The position numbers and the translations under genes are program-made. From RGIG5952 sp045627605 (GTDB lineage: Bacteria; Verrucomicrobiota; Kiritimatiellia; RFP12; JAAYLN01): DNA of 64,000 bases. Positions within the stretch are counted from its first letter, which is position 1, and every line of letters starts with the position of its first letter. The notes under the pieces were generated by a model. The model ran no database searches, was not told the DNA's origin, and worked only from the letters and a program-made list of their open reading frames with translations. Below, piece by piece: positions 8,982 to 16,726 of the stretch. The DNA lies in assembly GCA_045627605.1 (NCBI GenBank), contig JAZQOA010000086.1, forward strand, positions 1 through 64,000, in the 5' to 3' direction.

Positions 8982-9026
8982 GCATAACATTATACCATAC
9001 GCAAAAGAGTGCATGCCGCGCGTTTT
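8974..9026. repeat. promoter-region repeat, copy 2
   Basis: Copy of 6728-6780 in direct orientation: 27 identical bases followed by a diverged but alignable stretch, roughly four fifths identical overall. Because similarity extends past the functional -10 region, common descent by duplication is likelier than convergence. Confidence 0.8.
8989..8997 (-). promoter_or_regulatory. extended -10 promoter of the 8112-8981 gene
   Basis: TGGTATAAT on the minus strand, identical in sequence and spacing (7 nt to ATG) to the dnaE promoter. Confidence 0.65.
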
Positions 9027-9107
9027 AATTTTTCACAGTAAACACACACGAACAAGATTATAAACAGAACAAGCAATCAGCATATTGTAAAATGCCGGAT
9101 ACATTAA

Positions 9108-9151
9108 GGGCGCGTTTGCGGCTCCGCATGGCGGAAAGGCAAAACGCGCCC
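9108..9151 (-). terminator. hairpin terminator after the Pro/Ala-rich gene
   Basis: A perfect 10-bp inverted repeat (GGGCGCGTTT / AAACGCGCCC) encloses a smaller CCGC/GCGG hairpin. It begins 7 nt past the TAA of the minus-strand gene ending at 9159. No long U-tract follows, so termination may be imperfect. Confidence 0.55.
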
Positions 9152-9158
9152 TGGCGAA

Positions 9159-10196
9159 TTAATCGATGGTGGAGAGGCCCGGAGGCGGCGGAACCATCGG
9201 GCCCTTCGGGAAGGCGTAGTCACCCGCCGCGCCACGCTCTCCAAACGTCTGCGCGGCCAGCGCCCAGACGAGAATCGAGCCGGCGAGAATCGCGACAATG
9301 GCCGCGATGATGAAAAACGGATTCACCTTGTCGGGCGCGGCGGCAGCCTTTGCGGGCGCACCGAACCCTGAAAGCGATTGGAGATTCTCGCCGGGGGCGG
9401 CACCAACACCGTCGCCGCCTTCGGGACGGTTCAATGAGATTTTCGGCCCGCCGGCGGCACCGGCACCCGGACGCTTCACCTTGATGGTCTTCTTGCGCGT
9501 GAGCGACTCATCTGCCGCAACGGGAGCTTCCGCAGGGGCGGCGGACGCGACGGACGTCATTCCCGCCGGGGCGGCAGACACCGCCGTCTGGGCGGGAGCC
9601 GGCGCAGGGGATGCAACTTCCGATGGCCTCTTGAGGCGGATTGTCTTGGGCTGGCTCGGCACCGAAACTTCAGGCTGGGCGCCGAAAGCCGACTCAAGCG
9701 TGATGCGCGAGGTCATCTTCTTCGCGGCCTCGGGCACGACTGGCGTAATCGGCTTGATGGGCGAAGCCGCCGCAAGTGCGAGAGCCGGTGCCGCAGCAGG
9801 GGCGGGCGCAGGATTCGCCGCAGGCGCCGCGACAGGCACGGGGGCCGTCGCGGACGGGGAAACCGGCACGACCGGAGGGATCGGCGAGGTCGCGGACGAC
9901 ACCGTGATGCGCGACGTCATCTTCTTCGCGGCCTCGGCATGCGAAATCGCAATGCCCTGGGCCACCGGGGTGGTTGCCGAAAGCGACGGCGTTCCAGGCG
10001 CAGTTCCCGCAGGGGAAAGGGGACTCGCCGCGGGGGCGACAGACACTGCGGGGGCTTCGCCGGGGCGGCGAAGCGTGGGCCTGCGAAGGACGATTGTCTT
10101 TGGCGCGGCGGCGCCTCCGCCAGGCGTCACTGTCGTGAAAGGCGACTGCTTGGGCGGCATTGCGCCCGGTTCCTGGTTGGTGGGTTCTTCTGCCAT
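9159..10196 (-). CDS. Pro/Ala-rich repeat protein with C-terminal membrane anchor
   Basis: 345 aa from ATG 10196 (GGAG eight bases upstream). The protein is low-complexity Pro/Ala/Val. It carries short basic repeats: KTIVLRRP (33-40), KTIRLKRP (184-191), KKTIKVKRP (235-243) and PKISLNRP (251-258). AAKKMTSRIT occurs twice (89-98 and 158-167). One strong membrane segment (about 293-315) precedes a short Pro-rich tail. The function is unknown. The basic motifs on a flexible stalk would face the cytoplasm if the C-terminus is outside, and could bind nucleic acid or ribosomes. It lies downstream of frr in the pyrH-frr run. Confidence 0.75.
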   Translation of the reverse strand: MAEEPTNQEPGAMPPKQSPFTTVTPGGGAAAPKTIVLRRPTLRRPGEAPAVSVAPAASPLSPAGTAPGTPSLSATTPVAQGIAISHAEAAKKMTSRITVSSATSPIPPVVPVSPSATAPVPVAAPAANPAPAPAAAPALALAAASPIKPITPVVPEAAKKMTSRITLESAFGAQPEVSVPSQPKTIRLKRPSEVASPAPAPAQTAVSAAPAGMTSVASAAPAEAPVAADESLTRKKTIKVKRPGAGAAGGPKISLNRPEGGDGVGAAPGENLQSLSGFGAPAKAAAAPDKVNPFFIIAAIVAILAGSILVWALAAQTFGERGAAGDYAFPKGPMVPPPPGLSTID

Positions 10197-10280
10197 GGTA
10201 AACGCTCCGGTAATGTTTGTGGGGTGCGGAAAGCTCTCTGGCCCTGCGTCCCGCGCCACGGCGCGGGACGCATGCGGCGA

Positions 10281-10841
10281 CTAAACCGCCATAACTTCGG
10301 CTTCCTTGGACTTGAGGTCGGCGTCGATCTTGGCGATCGTCGCGTCGGTGTCCTTCTGGATGCGCGTCAGAGACTGGTCACGCTGGTCCTCGCTGATCTT
10401 GCCGTCCTTCTGGAGGGCCTTGATCGCGTCGTTGGCGTCGCGACGGACGTTTCGGACGGACACCCTCGCGTCCTCGGCGTGGCGACGGGCGACCTTCACG
10501 ATTTCCTTGCGGCGCTCTTCGTCGAGTTCGGGAATCGGCACGCGGACGACGCGCCCGTCGTTCATCGGCGTGACGCCGATGTTGGCGGCCTGGATGGCCT
10601 TGGCGATGTCGCCGAGGGCCGAGGGATCGTAGGGCGTGATTGAAATGAGGCGCGCCTCGGGCGTGGTAATGTTGGCGAGGTCGCGAAGGCGCGTGGGCGT
10701 CCCGTAGTAGATCACGGAAACGTTCTCCACAAGCTTGGGATCGGCCTTGCCGGTGCGGAGCCCCGAGAACTGCTCCTTGAGCATCGTGCAGCTCTTCGCC
10801 ATCTTGGCGGAGGCATCCTTGAGTACTGAATCCAAGTCCAT
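10281..10841 (-). CDS. frr: ribosome recycling factor
   Basis: 186 aa, the standard length (about 185). It splits post-termination ribosomes together with EF-G in the cytoplasm. Typical features are SGLRTGKADPKLVENVSV near residues 25-42, YYGTPTRLRDLANI after it, and the C-terminal half of domain I with VRNVRRDANDAIK. The start at 10841 (MDLDSVLKDA) has AAGGAGAAC upstream. It follows pyrH by 28 nt, the widespread pyrH-frr arrangement. Confidence 0.97.
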   Translation of the reverse strand: MDLDSVLKDASAKMAKSCTMLKEQFSGLRTGKADPKLVENVSVIYYGTPTRLRDLANITTPEARLISITPYDPSALGDIAKAIQAANIGVTPMNDGRVVRVPIPELDEERRKEIVKVARRHAEDARVSVRNVRRDANDAIKALQKDGKISEDQRDQSLTRIQKDTDATIAKIDADLKSKEAEVMAV

Positions 10842-10869
10842 TTTCTGTTCTCCTTGTTTTGTTCCGTTG

Positions 10870-11616
10870 TTACAGTTCGTCGGCGACATCCGCCACAAGA
10901 GTTCCGGTCTTCTCGCCGGAAATCACGCGCTTCAGCGCACCCGGGTCGAAAAAGTCAAAGACGACGATCGGCACCGAGTTGTCCATGCACATCGCAAAGG
11001 CCGTTGAATCCATGACCTTGAGCTGCTTGTCGAGCGCAGTCCGGTAACTGAGGCGCAGGTAGCGCTTCGCGTCCGGATTCTTGCGGGGATCGGCCGTGTA
11101 GACGCCATCGACCTTCGTGGCCTTGAGAAGTGCATCCGCGTGGATTTCGCTTGCGCGAAGCGCGGCGCCGGTGTCGGTGCTGAAATAGGGGTTGCCCGTG
11201 CCGGCCGCGAAAATCACGACCCGCCCCTTCTCCAGGTGGCGGAGGGCGCGGCGGAGAATCATCGGCTCTGCAACGCGCGGCATGTCGATCGCCGTCATCA
11301 CGCGCGTGGGGAGGCCGATTTTCTCAAGACCGTTTTGCAAGGCGAGGGCGTTGATGATCGTGGAAAGCATCCCCATGTAGTCGCCGCTGCTGCGGTCGAT
11401 ACCTGCGAGGGCGCCGGTCGCACCGCGGAAGATGTTGCCGCCGCCAAGAACGATGGCGACTTCGCAGCCCGCGTCGACGGCGGTCTTGACCTGCCCGGCC
11501 ATCGCCATGACGATGTCGGGCGAAATGCACTCGCCCGTTTTCTGATCGCGCAAAACCTCGCCACTGAATTTCAGCAACACGCGCTTGTATTTCAAGTTGA
11601 CTTTGGCGTCGTCCAT
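10870..11616 (-). CDS. pyrH: uridylate kinase
   Basis: 248 aa from ATG 11616 (a GTG at 11625 would add three residues). It phosphorylates UMP to UDP in pyrimidine nucleotide synthesis. The amino-acid kinase fold shows KRVLLKFSGE at the N-terminus, VLGGGNIFRG (nucleotide/UMP site), AAGTGNPYFSTDTGAALRA and a C-terminal GTLV. It is followed closely by frr. rpsB and tsf, often upstream of pyrH, are absent here. Confidence 0.97.
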   Translation of the reverse strand: MDDAKVNLKYKRVLLKFSGEVLRDQKTGECISPDIVMAMAGQVKTAVDAGCEVAIVLGGGNIFRGATGALAGIDRSSGDYMGMLSTIINALALQNGLEKIGLPTRVMTAIDMPRVAEPMILRRALRHLEKGRVVIFAAGTGNPYFSTDTGAALRASEIHADALLKATKVDGVYTADPRKNPDAKRYLRLSYRTALDKQLKVMDSTAFAMCMDNSVPIVVFDFFDPGALKRVISGEKTGTLVADVADEL

Positions 11617-11645
11617 AGAAAACACTTTCCCAAATTCAATACGAA

Positions 11646-11654
11646 ATTATATCA
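11646..11654 (-). promoter_or_regulatory. extended -10 promoter of pyrH-frr
   Basis: TGATATAAT on the minus strand, 29 nt before the pyrH ATG, leaving a short leader. TTTCCA at 17 bp is a poor -35. Confidence 0.55.
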
Positions 11655-11687
11655 AATCCGCACGGATATGGAAACAACCAGCCCGCC

Positions 11688-12227
11688 CTACTCTTCCTTC
11701 GCCGTCTTGGCAAGGATTTTCTTCTTGAGGCTTCCCAAGTCAATGAGGGCCTGCGACACCTGGGCGCGGACATGCACAAGCTCGGCCATGACGCGCGAAA
11801 TCTCCTCGAGCTCGGCCGAGGATTCCGAGCCGGAATCGGCTGGCGGCATGTTGAAGAGCATGCGGTCCTGCTCGGAGAGAACGAAGTTGGCCGTGTAGTA
11901 GAGGCTGTTGAGGCAGACGATGTGGAGGACGAGCGGCTCGTTGGCGCCGTCGGGAACAAGCGAGATGACAAGACGGTCGTCGTCGTCCGACACCGCCCCG
12001 TGCTTGATGATGTGGCCGTCGTTGCCAAAGCAGTAGGGCAGCCCGTCGAGATACTCCTCGATGAACTTGCCATTGGTGTCGAGCATCTCGCCCGACGCGG
12101 TGTAGACGTAGAACGACAGGGGATTGCCATCGGGCCGCGGGTTGAAACCAACGACCTTGCCGTTTTGATCCATGAAGTTCAGCGAACCCTTTCGGATAGT
12201 CACGGAATTTTGAACAAGTTTTATCAT
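11688..12227 (-). CDS. hypothetical protein
   Basis: 179 aa. AAAGGAAAG precedes the ATG at 12227 by six bases. No signal peptide is seen. The N-terminal two thirds look like a compact beta-rich domain (short strands with DxNGK-type turns, an acidic DDDD patch near 98-101). The last 50 residues form a probable coiled coil (SSAELEEISRVMAELVHVRA). No family is recognised. Its position before pyrH may be incidental, since pyrH has its own promoter. Confidence 0.65.
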   Translation of the reverse strand: MIKLVQNSVTIRKGSLNFMDQNGKVVGFNPRPDGNPLSFYVYTASGEMLDTNGKFIEEYLDGLPYCFGNDGHIIKHGAVSDDDDRLVISLVPDGANEPLVLHIVCLNSLYYTANFVLSEQDRMLFNMPPADSGSESSAELEEISRVMAELVHVRAQVSQALIDLGSLKKKILAKTAKEE

Positions 12228-12248
12228 GGCGTCTTTCCTTTTGCTTCT

Positions 12249-12257
12249 ATTCTACCA
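12249..12257 (-). promoter_or_regulatory. extended -10 promoter of the 12227 gene
   Basis: TGGTAGAAT on the minus strand, 21 nt before the ATG at 12227, one mismatch from the extended -10 consensus. Confidence 0.45.
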
Positions 12258-12263
12258 AAAAAG

Positions 12264-12716
12264 TCATGCCCCGTATGCACCGGGAGATTCGGCAACGCAA
12301 AGCGCACGGCCATTGGAAACGCCCGGATCAACCTGGTCGGCCTTCGCTTCGGCGCAAAGGACAAGCCGCGTCACGTCTTTTGACTCCGTCCATACGACAA
12401 GCGGGTCGAAATCTATGCAGTCGGCCACCGCGTGGCATTCGCCCAGGTCGAATCCCGGGGCGCCATCCCAGACCGTGGCGGACTTTGCGAAGGTTTCCGC
12501 GTCGACCAGTTTTTCCGCGCGGCCCCGGACTTTGGCAAGCCATTTCCCGCAGTCCCAGTCGCGGATTCTCCCGTCATTGAACCAGACGCGAAGCTTCCGC
12601 GTCTCACCTTCGGCAATGCCCGCGCACTGGTAGGCGCGCAGGTCAAACTGCATGTCGAGACCGCTTTCCCCGCAGAAAGCCCGCATCATCTCCGGCAATG
12701 ACATTTCACTCTCCAT
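12264..12716 (-). CDS. DUF2442-like protein
   Basis: 150 aa from ATG 12716, chosen because a strong AGGTGA site lies five bases upstream; a GTG at 12725 overlapping the previous stop (GTGA) is the alternative. The segment LRVWFNDGRIRDWDCGKWL resembles the DUF2442 start (a strand pair reading out 'FxDGxxRxxD'), and FDLGECHAVADCIDFDPLVVW resembles its end (...IxWDxG.DI..D.LY). It is coupled to the DUF4160 gene, its usual partner; such pairs often occur as toxin-antitoxin-like modules, though a function is not established. Confidence 0.55.
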   Translation of the reverse strand: MESEMSLPEMMRAFCGESGLDMQFDLRAYQCAGIAEGETRKLRVWFNDGRIRDWDCGKWLAKVRGRAEKLVDAETFAKSATVWDGAPGFDLGECHAVADCIDFDPLVVWTESKDVTRLVLCAEAKADQVDPGVSNGRALCVAESPGAYGA

Positions 12717-12721
12717 GCGCA

Positions 12722-12982
12722 TCACCTCAGCGGCGCAATCGGCTCAAGGGGAAGCCCCGCCCTGACGGCCTCCCAGCGTTCCATGAGCTCGTCCCTGTGC
12801 AATTCCTCCCAGGCAAGCACGAACTTGAGTTGCCTGCTTGGCAAGTTCCCAAAAATGACACACCCCGTGCCAATTTCCACCTTGGCCTCGCAACCATTGT
12901 ACCGGGCATGAAAATGCGGAGGCAAATGGTCGTCGGAATAAAGCGCGATGACCAAGCCAAAGAAACGAGAAACTTCACACAT
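12722..12982 (-). CDS. DUF4160 protein
   Basis: 86 aa from ATG 12982 with GGAGAG upstream. SRFFGLVIALYSDDHLPPHFHARYNG matches the DUF4160 signature (ISxFxGxxIxMYxxDHxPPHFHAxY), including the two histidines of PHFHA. It continues with KVEIGTGCVIFG and ends in LAWEELHRDELMERWE. It precedes and overlaps the DUF2442-like gene. Probably cytoplasmic; suspected toxin-antitoxin-like module. Confidence 0.8.
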   Translation of the reverse strand: MCEVSRFFGLVIALYSDDHLPPHFHARYNGCEAKVEIGTGCVIFGNLPSRQLKFVLAWEELHRDELMERWEAVRAGLPLEPIAPLR

Positions 12983-13038
12983 GCAACTCTCCCATGCTGA
13001 TCCACTCACCAAATATCATACCAAACAATCCCGCCTTG

Positions 13039-13047
13039 TGCTATAAT
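13039..13047 (+). promoter_or_regulatory. extended -10 promoter of the redox-protein operon
   Basis: TGCTATAAT, a perfect extended -10, with only six bases (TTCACC) before the ATG at 13054. The transcript is predicted to be leaderless. Confidence 0.7.
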
Positions 13048-13053
13048 TTCACC

Positions 13054-13407
13054 ATGCAAAACGAAGACATCGATACGTCGCGGGCGGCGGGCGTCTTCCA
13101 CCAGCCGCCATTCCACGCCAATTGCGCCCAGAGCGTGGCGATTCTCGCCGGGCGAGAAGACCTCGTGGGCGAGCTCGCCGCCTGTGGTGGCGGACGCGCC
13201 CCCGGCGGTCTCTGCGGCGCCCTTCACACGGCGCTGCTTCTCTCCCCCGCGGAAAAGCGCGACGAGATTATCGCCGAATTTCGCGATGGCGCCGGGGCAA
13301 CCACCTGCCGCGAGATCAAAGGAACCGCGAAAACACCGTGCGAAGTCTGCGTGGCGCTCGGCGACTTGCTCCGGGCCAAATTCAGCCAGCAAGGAGGCAC
13401 ACGATGA
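13054..13407 (+). CDS. C_GCAxxG_C_C family redox-type protein
   Basis: 117 aa. Conserved cysteines are laid out as in the C_GCAxxG_C_C family: NCAQS near residue 24, GGLCGALHTA (the GCAxxG equivalent) near 50, then TTCRE and TPCEVCV near the C-terminus. Members are small cytoplasmic proteins of anaerobes, likely to bind metal or undergo thiol-disulfide exchange; their reaction is not established. It overlaps the ferredoxin:thioredoxin reductase-like gene by 4 nt (ATGA), suggesting the two form a thiol-redox pair. No ribosome site is seen, consistent with a leaderless mRNA. Confidence 0.7.
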   Translation: MQNEDIDTSRAAGVFHQPPFHANCAQSVAILAGREDLVGELAACGGGRAPGGLCGALHTALLLSPAEKRDEIIAEFRDGAGATTCREIKGTAKTPCEVCVALGDLLRAKFSQQGGTR

Positions 13408-13601
13408 AAATCACCTTCAACGAAGACAAGGAAATCGTCGCCCGCATCCGCGAAGCCCTCGCCAAGCGCGATGGCTACTGCCCCTGCCGCATTCCCAAAA
13501 CCGACGACAACATCTGCATGTGCCGCGAATTCCGCGAGCAGATCGCGGATCCCGAATTCGAGGGCTACTGCCACTGCCGCCTTTACTACAAGGCAAAATA
13601 G
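13404..13601 (+). CDS. ferredoxin:thioredoxin reductase catalytic subunit-like protein
   Basis: 65 aa. Cysteines occur in three C-x-C pairs: CPC (26-28), CMC (38-40) and CHC (56-58), in the context GYCPCR...CMCREF...GYCHCRLY. This is the pattern of the FTR beta subunit, which uses a [4Fe-4S] cluster next to a redox-active disulfide to reduce thioredoxins with one-electron donors. It is shorter than plant FTR and the spacing between the first two pairs is shorter. AAGGAGG lies upstream of the ATG at 13404. No FTR alpha gene is nearby. Confidence 0.8.
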   Translation: MKITFNEDKEIVARIREALAKRDGYCPCRIPKTDDNICMCREFREQIADPEFEGYCHCRLYYKAK

Positions 13602-13604
13602 GAC

Positions 13605-16600
13605 ATGGGCAACCGGCGCAAAACGGCATTCACAGCGGCGGCCGCCGTCCTCACGGCAGCCGTTGCCGCGCTCTGCCTGCTCCACGGCCGAGGCAACGCT
13701 TCAGGAAGCGCAGCGGCACCGGCGCCGCCGGTATTCCGCCTCCACCGCGCACCGTCGAAAATCCTGCTTCAAAACCGCACCGTCGAAGTCGCGCCGTCCA
13801 CCAACGCCCTGCCCGCCGCCTTCGCGGAATTCCAAAAGCTGTCGCGCCGCGGCACTGCGCCTTACGTCGTCGCCACCGCGACACGTCCCGAACAGGGCGT
13901 CCGCGAAGCGATCGCCCACCTCGGGGCGAGAATCATCGGCTTCATTCCCGAAAGCGCCCTCCTCATCGAAACCGACGAATCCACGCTCCGCAAGATAGCC
14001 ACCCTCGACCTTTTCACCGCGGCCCGCGAATTCACGCCCGCCGACAAGATCGCACCCCAGCTCCGGGAAAAGTTGGCGGGCGGCGGGAATTTCACGCTTT
14101 CCATCGCCGCCCTTTCGGAGGACAGTCTCGCAGACGCCCGCGACATTGTCTCCGGGCTGGGCGGCGAAATCGTCAGGCTCGGCCCCTCGCTGAAGAACTC
14201 CTTCAAGGCCGTCCTGCCGGCCAGCGCCATCACGCAGCTCGCCGGCTACGGCGACATCCGCTGGATCGAGGAATACACGCCGCCCAAACTTCTCAACGAC
14301 TACGCGGCGAGACCCGAATGCCTCAACGTCACGAACGCCTGGGATACCCACGGGCTCACGGGGCGCGGGCAGGTCGTCGCCACGGCTGATTCCGGTCTCG
14401 ACACGGGCGACCTCGACACGCTCCACCAAGACTTCGCCGGACGCATCCTGAAGATCGCCAATCTCGGGGGCTTCACCTTGATGGACTACGGCGGGCACGG
14501 CACCCACACCGCGGGATCAATCGCCGGCAGCGGCACGATGAGCGGCGGAAAATACAGGGGCATGGCCTACGAGGCGAACCTCTACGTCCAGGCCTGCGGC
14601 ACGAACTCAGCCAACTCGAGTATTTACTTCGATAACGCCGACACCTACGCCGACATTTTCGCGGCTGAAATCAACACCTACCACTATGGCATCCACTCCG
14701 ACAGCTGGGGCGACGGCACCGGCGGCGAATACGACGAATTCTGCGAAGGACTCGACGACGTCATGTGGGAGAATCCCGAACTCCTCGTCGTCATGGCGGC
14801 AGGCAATTCGGGAAGCGGGGCGAACACCATTGGCTCGCCGGCCGCCGCGAAGAACTGCCTCGCGGTCGGCAACGGGATGTCGTCGCGCAACGACGGAAAC
14901 CCCGCGAAAATCAGCGGCTCGTCAAGCCGCGGCCCCTGTGCAGACGGCCGTATCAAGCCCGATGTCTTCGCTCCCGGAACCGCCATCGTCTCGACAAGGT
15001 CCTCAGTCAGCCCAAGGAGCGTCTTCATTGAGAACGGCGTGACCTACAATGGCTACACGTCGATGTCCGGCACCTCGATGGCCACGCCGCTGACGGCCGG
15101 CACCGCCGCGCTTGTCCGCCAGTGGCTCGTGGAGCAAAAAGGCTATTCCGACACCCCGCCTTCAGCCGCGCTCGTCAAGGCCATCCTCACGGGCGGCGCA
15201 ACCGATGCGTTCGGGGAGAAGTACAACAACGCGGGCTCGTGCGCGCCCAACAACACCCAGGGCTGGGGACGCGTCAACCTCTGCGCGTCGATTTTCCCCG
15301 AAAACGCATCCGTCGGCCTCTTCGACAGAATCCCCTTTTCCGCGGCTTCGAACTTCGTCTGCCGCGTGACCACGACCAACACCGCGCCACTCGACGTCCA
15401 GCTCGTCTGGATCGACTACCCGGCGACCGCAGGCGCAGGAAAAACGCTCGTCAACGACCTCGATCTCGTCGTCTCGCGCACCGGGCCGGACGGCGGCGAC
15501 GCCCTTCTTTTCCACGGCAATGGCGGGGACGCGCCGGACAATCTCAACACCGTCGAATCCGTCAGGCTCGCGGACGCCCCTCCCGGCGAATACACGATCA
15601 CGGTGGATTGCCGCAAGACCATCCACGACTCGTCTGAAGGCGGCGCCGCGGCACTTTACGTCCGCGGAGCCTTCCGCGACGGCGAAGCCGCCGGCGGTCT
15701 GGAGGAGATTCCGCACTTCACCGTTGTCGTCTCCAACGACTTCAGCGGCCTCACGCAGACCTCCCACGCCCCGGGAACATACGAATTCGAAGAGGGCGAA
15801 ACCGCGACCTTCTCGGCAGACACCTACGCCTACGACGTCAATGCCTATGGAACGCGCACGGCTTGCCACTGGCTTTCAGGCTGGACAGGCGACGGCGACA
15901 TCCCCGCGGGCGGCACGGCGACATCCGTGACCTTCAGGGTCACGCAGGACAGCTCCCTCACCTGGCACTGGAACAAGGAACCGGACGAATACCTGCTCAC
16001 GGTTTTCGTCGAAACCCCGGTTGATTTTCTCTACAATGGTTACTTCCCGGCCGGCTACAGCTATTATATCAGAAGCGGCGCAATCCTCGACTTCGTGCTC
16101 CCTCGCGACTCCCCCTGGGGAGACCCGCAGAAGTACGCCGCCATGTACTTCAACGAGAACGTGCGGCGCTATGTAAACGGGATATTCACCTTCCGCCTGG
16201 CAGGTGCCTGGCAAAGCGAGGCCGATGCTTTCGACGGCCCCTACTTCCTCAACCCGGACGGCACAATGGCCATGGAGTTCCAGGTGGCAATGACGAACGC
16301 CACCGACATCATCATCGACTACTACCCGGAAAACCAGACCTACAACGGGCTGCCCGCCTGGTGGTACGTCAAGTACCTCTACGCCCCAACCGTCCTCGGA
16401 ATGGCCTCGGGGGCCGCCGATGCCGACGACGACGGCGACGGCACCACCAACCAGAAGGAATACATGGCGGACACCAACCCAATGGATCCGAAGTCCGTCT
16501 TCAAAATCGAGGCGTTCACACCGAAGGGGATTTCCTGGAGCGGCGGACGCGAACGGCGGCAAGTCGTCGAATACGCAACGGAACTTTCACCCGGCGCGGT

Positions 16601-16718
16601 CTGGACGCCGATCTACACCAATCCGCCGCCCACTCCGGCCGAAAACTTCATTCCCCTGCCCCCGTCCGACGGTCCCGTGCGCTACTACCGGGTCCGGGCC
16701 ATCGTGTCCGAAAAGTAA
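13605..16718 (+). CDS. secreted subtilisin-like serine protease (S8)
   Basis: 1037 aa. A basic start and hydrophobic segment (8-28) form a signal peptide or anchor. A long N-terminal region to about 240 probably acts as prodomain. The peptidase domain carries the triad Asp262 (ATADSGLD), His298 (GGHGTHTAG) and Ser491 (SGTSMATP), with the oxyanion Asn in AAGNSGSG. A P-domain-like beta-sandwich follows to about 700. Then comes a Gly/Asp-rich region with an Asp-rich calcium-type repeat (ADADDDGDGTTNQKEY, near 940) and a C-terminal domain ending YYRVRAI, typical of secreted PVC proteins. It begins 3 nt after the FTR-like gene. Confidence 0.92.
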   Translation: MGNRRKTAFTAAAAVLTAAVAALCLLHGRGNASGSAAAPAPPVFRLHRAPSKILLQNRTVEVAPSTNALPAAFAEFQKLSRRGTAPYVVATATRPEQGVREAIAHLGARIIGFIPESALLIETDESTLRKIATLDLFTAAREFTPADKIAPQLREKLAGGGNFTLSIAALSEDSLADARDIVSGLGGEIVRLGPSLKNSFKAVLPASAITQLAGYGDIRWIEEYTPPKLLNDYAARPECLNVTNAWDTHGLTGRGQVVATADSGLDTGDLDTLHQDFAGRILKIANLGGFTLMDYGGHGTHTAGSIAGSGTMSGGKYRGMAYEANLYVQACGTNSANSSIYFDNADTYADIFAAEINTYHYGIHSDSWGDGTGGEYDEFCEGLDDVMWENPELLVVMAAGNSGSGANTIGSPAAAKNCLAVGNGMSSRNDGNPAKISGSSSRGPCADGRIKPDVFAPGTAIVSTRSSVSPRSVFIENGVTYNGYTSMSGTSMATPLTAGTAALVRQWLVEQKGYSDTPPSAALVKAILTGGATDAFGEKYNNAGSCAPNNTQGWGRVNLCASIFPENASVGLFDRIPFSAASNFVCRVTTTNTAPLDVQLVWIDYPATAGAGKTLVNDLDLVVSRTGPDGGDALLFHGNGGDAPDNLNTVESVRLADAPPGEYTITVDCRKTIHDSSEGGAAALYVRGAFRDGEAAGGLEEIPHFTVVVSNDFSGLTQTSHAPGTYEFEEGETATFSADTYAYDVNAYGTRTACHWLSGWTGDGDIPAGGTATSVTFRVTQDSSLTWHWNKEPDEYLLTVFVETPVDFLYNGYFPAGYSYYIRSGAILDFVLPRDSPWGDPQKYAAMYFNENVRRYVNGIFTFRLAGAWQSEADAFDGPYFLNPDGTMAMEFQVAMTNATDIIIDYYPENQTYNGLPAWWYVKYLYAPTVLGMASGAADADDDGDGTTNQKEYMADTNPMDPKSVFKIEAFTPKGISWSGGRERRQVVEYATELSPGAVWTPIYTNPPPTPAENFIPLPPSDGPVRYYRVRAIVSEK

Positions 16719-16726
16719 TCTCCCTT

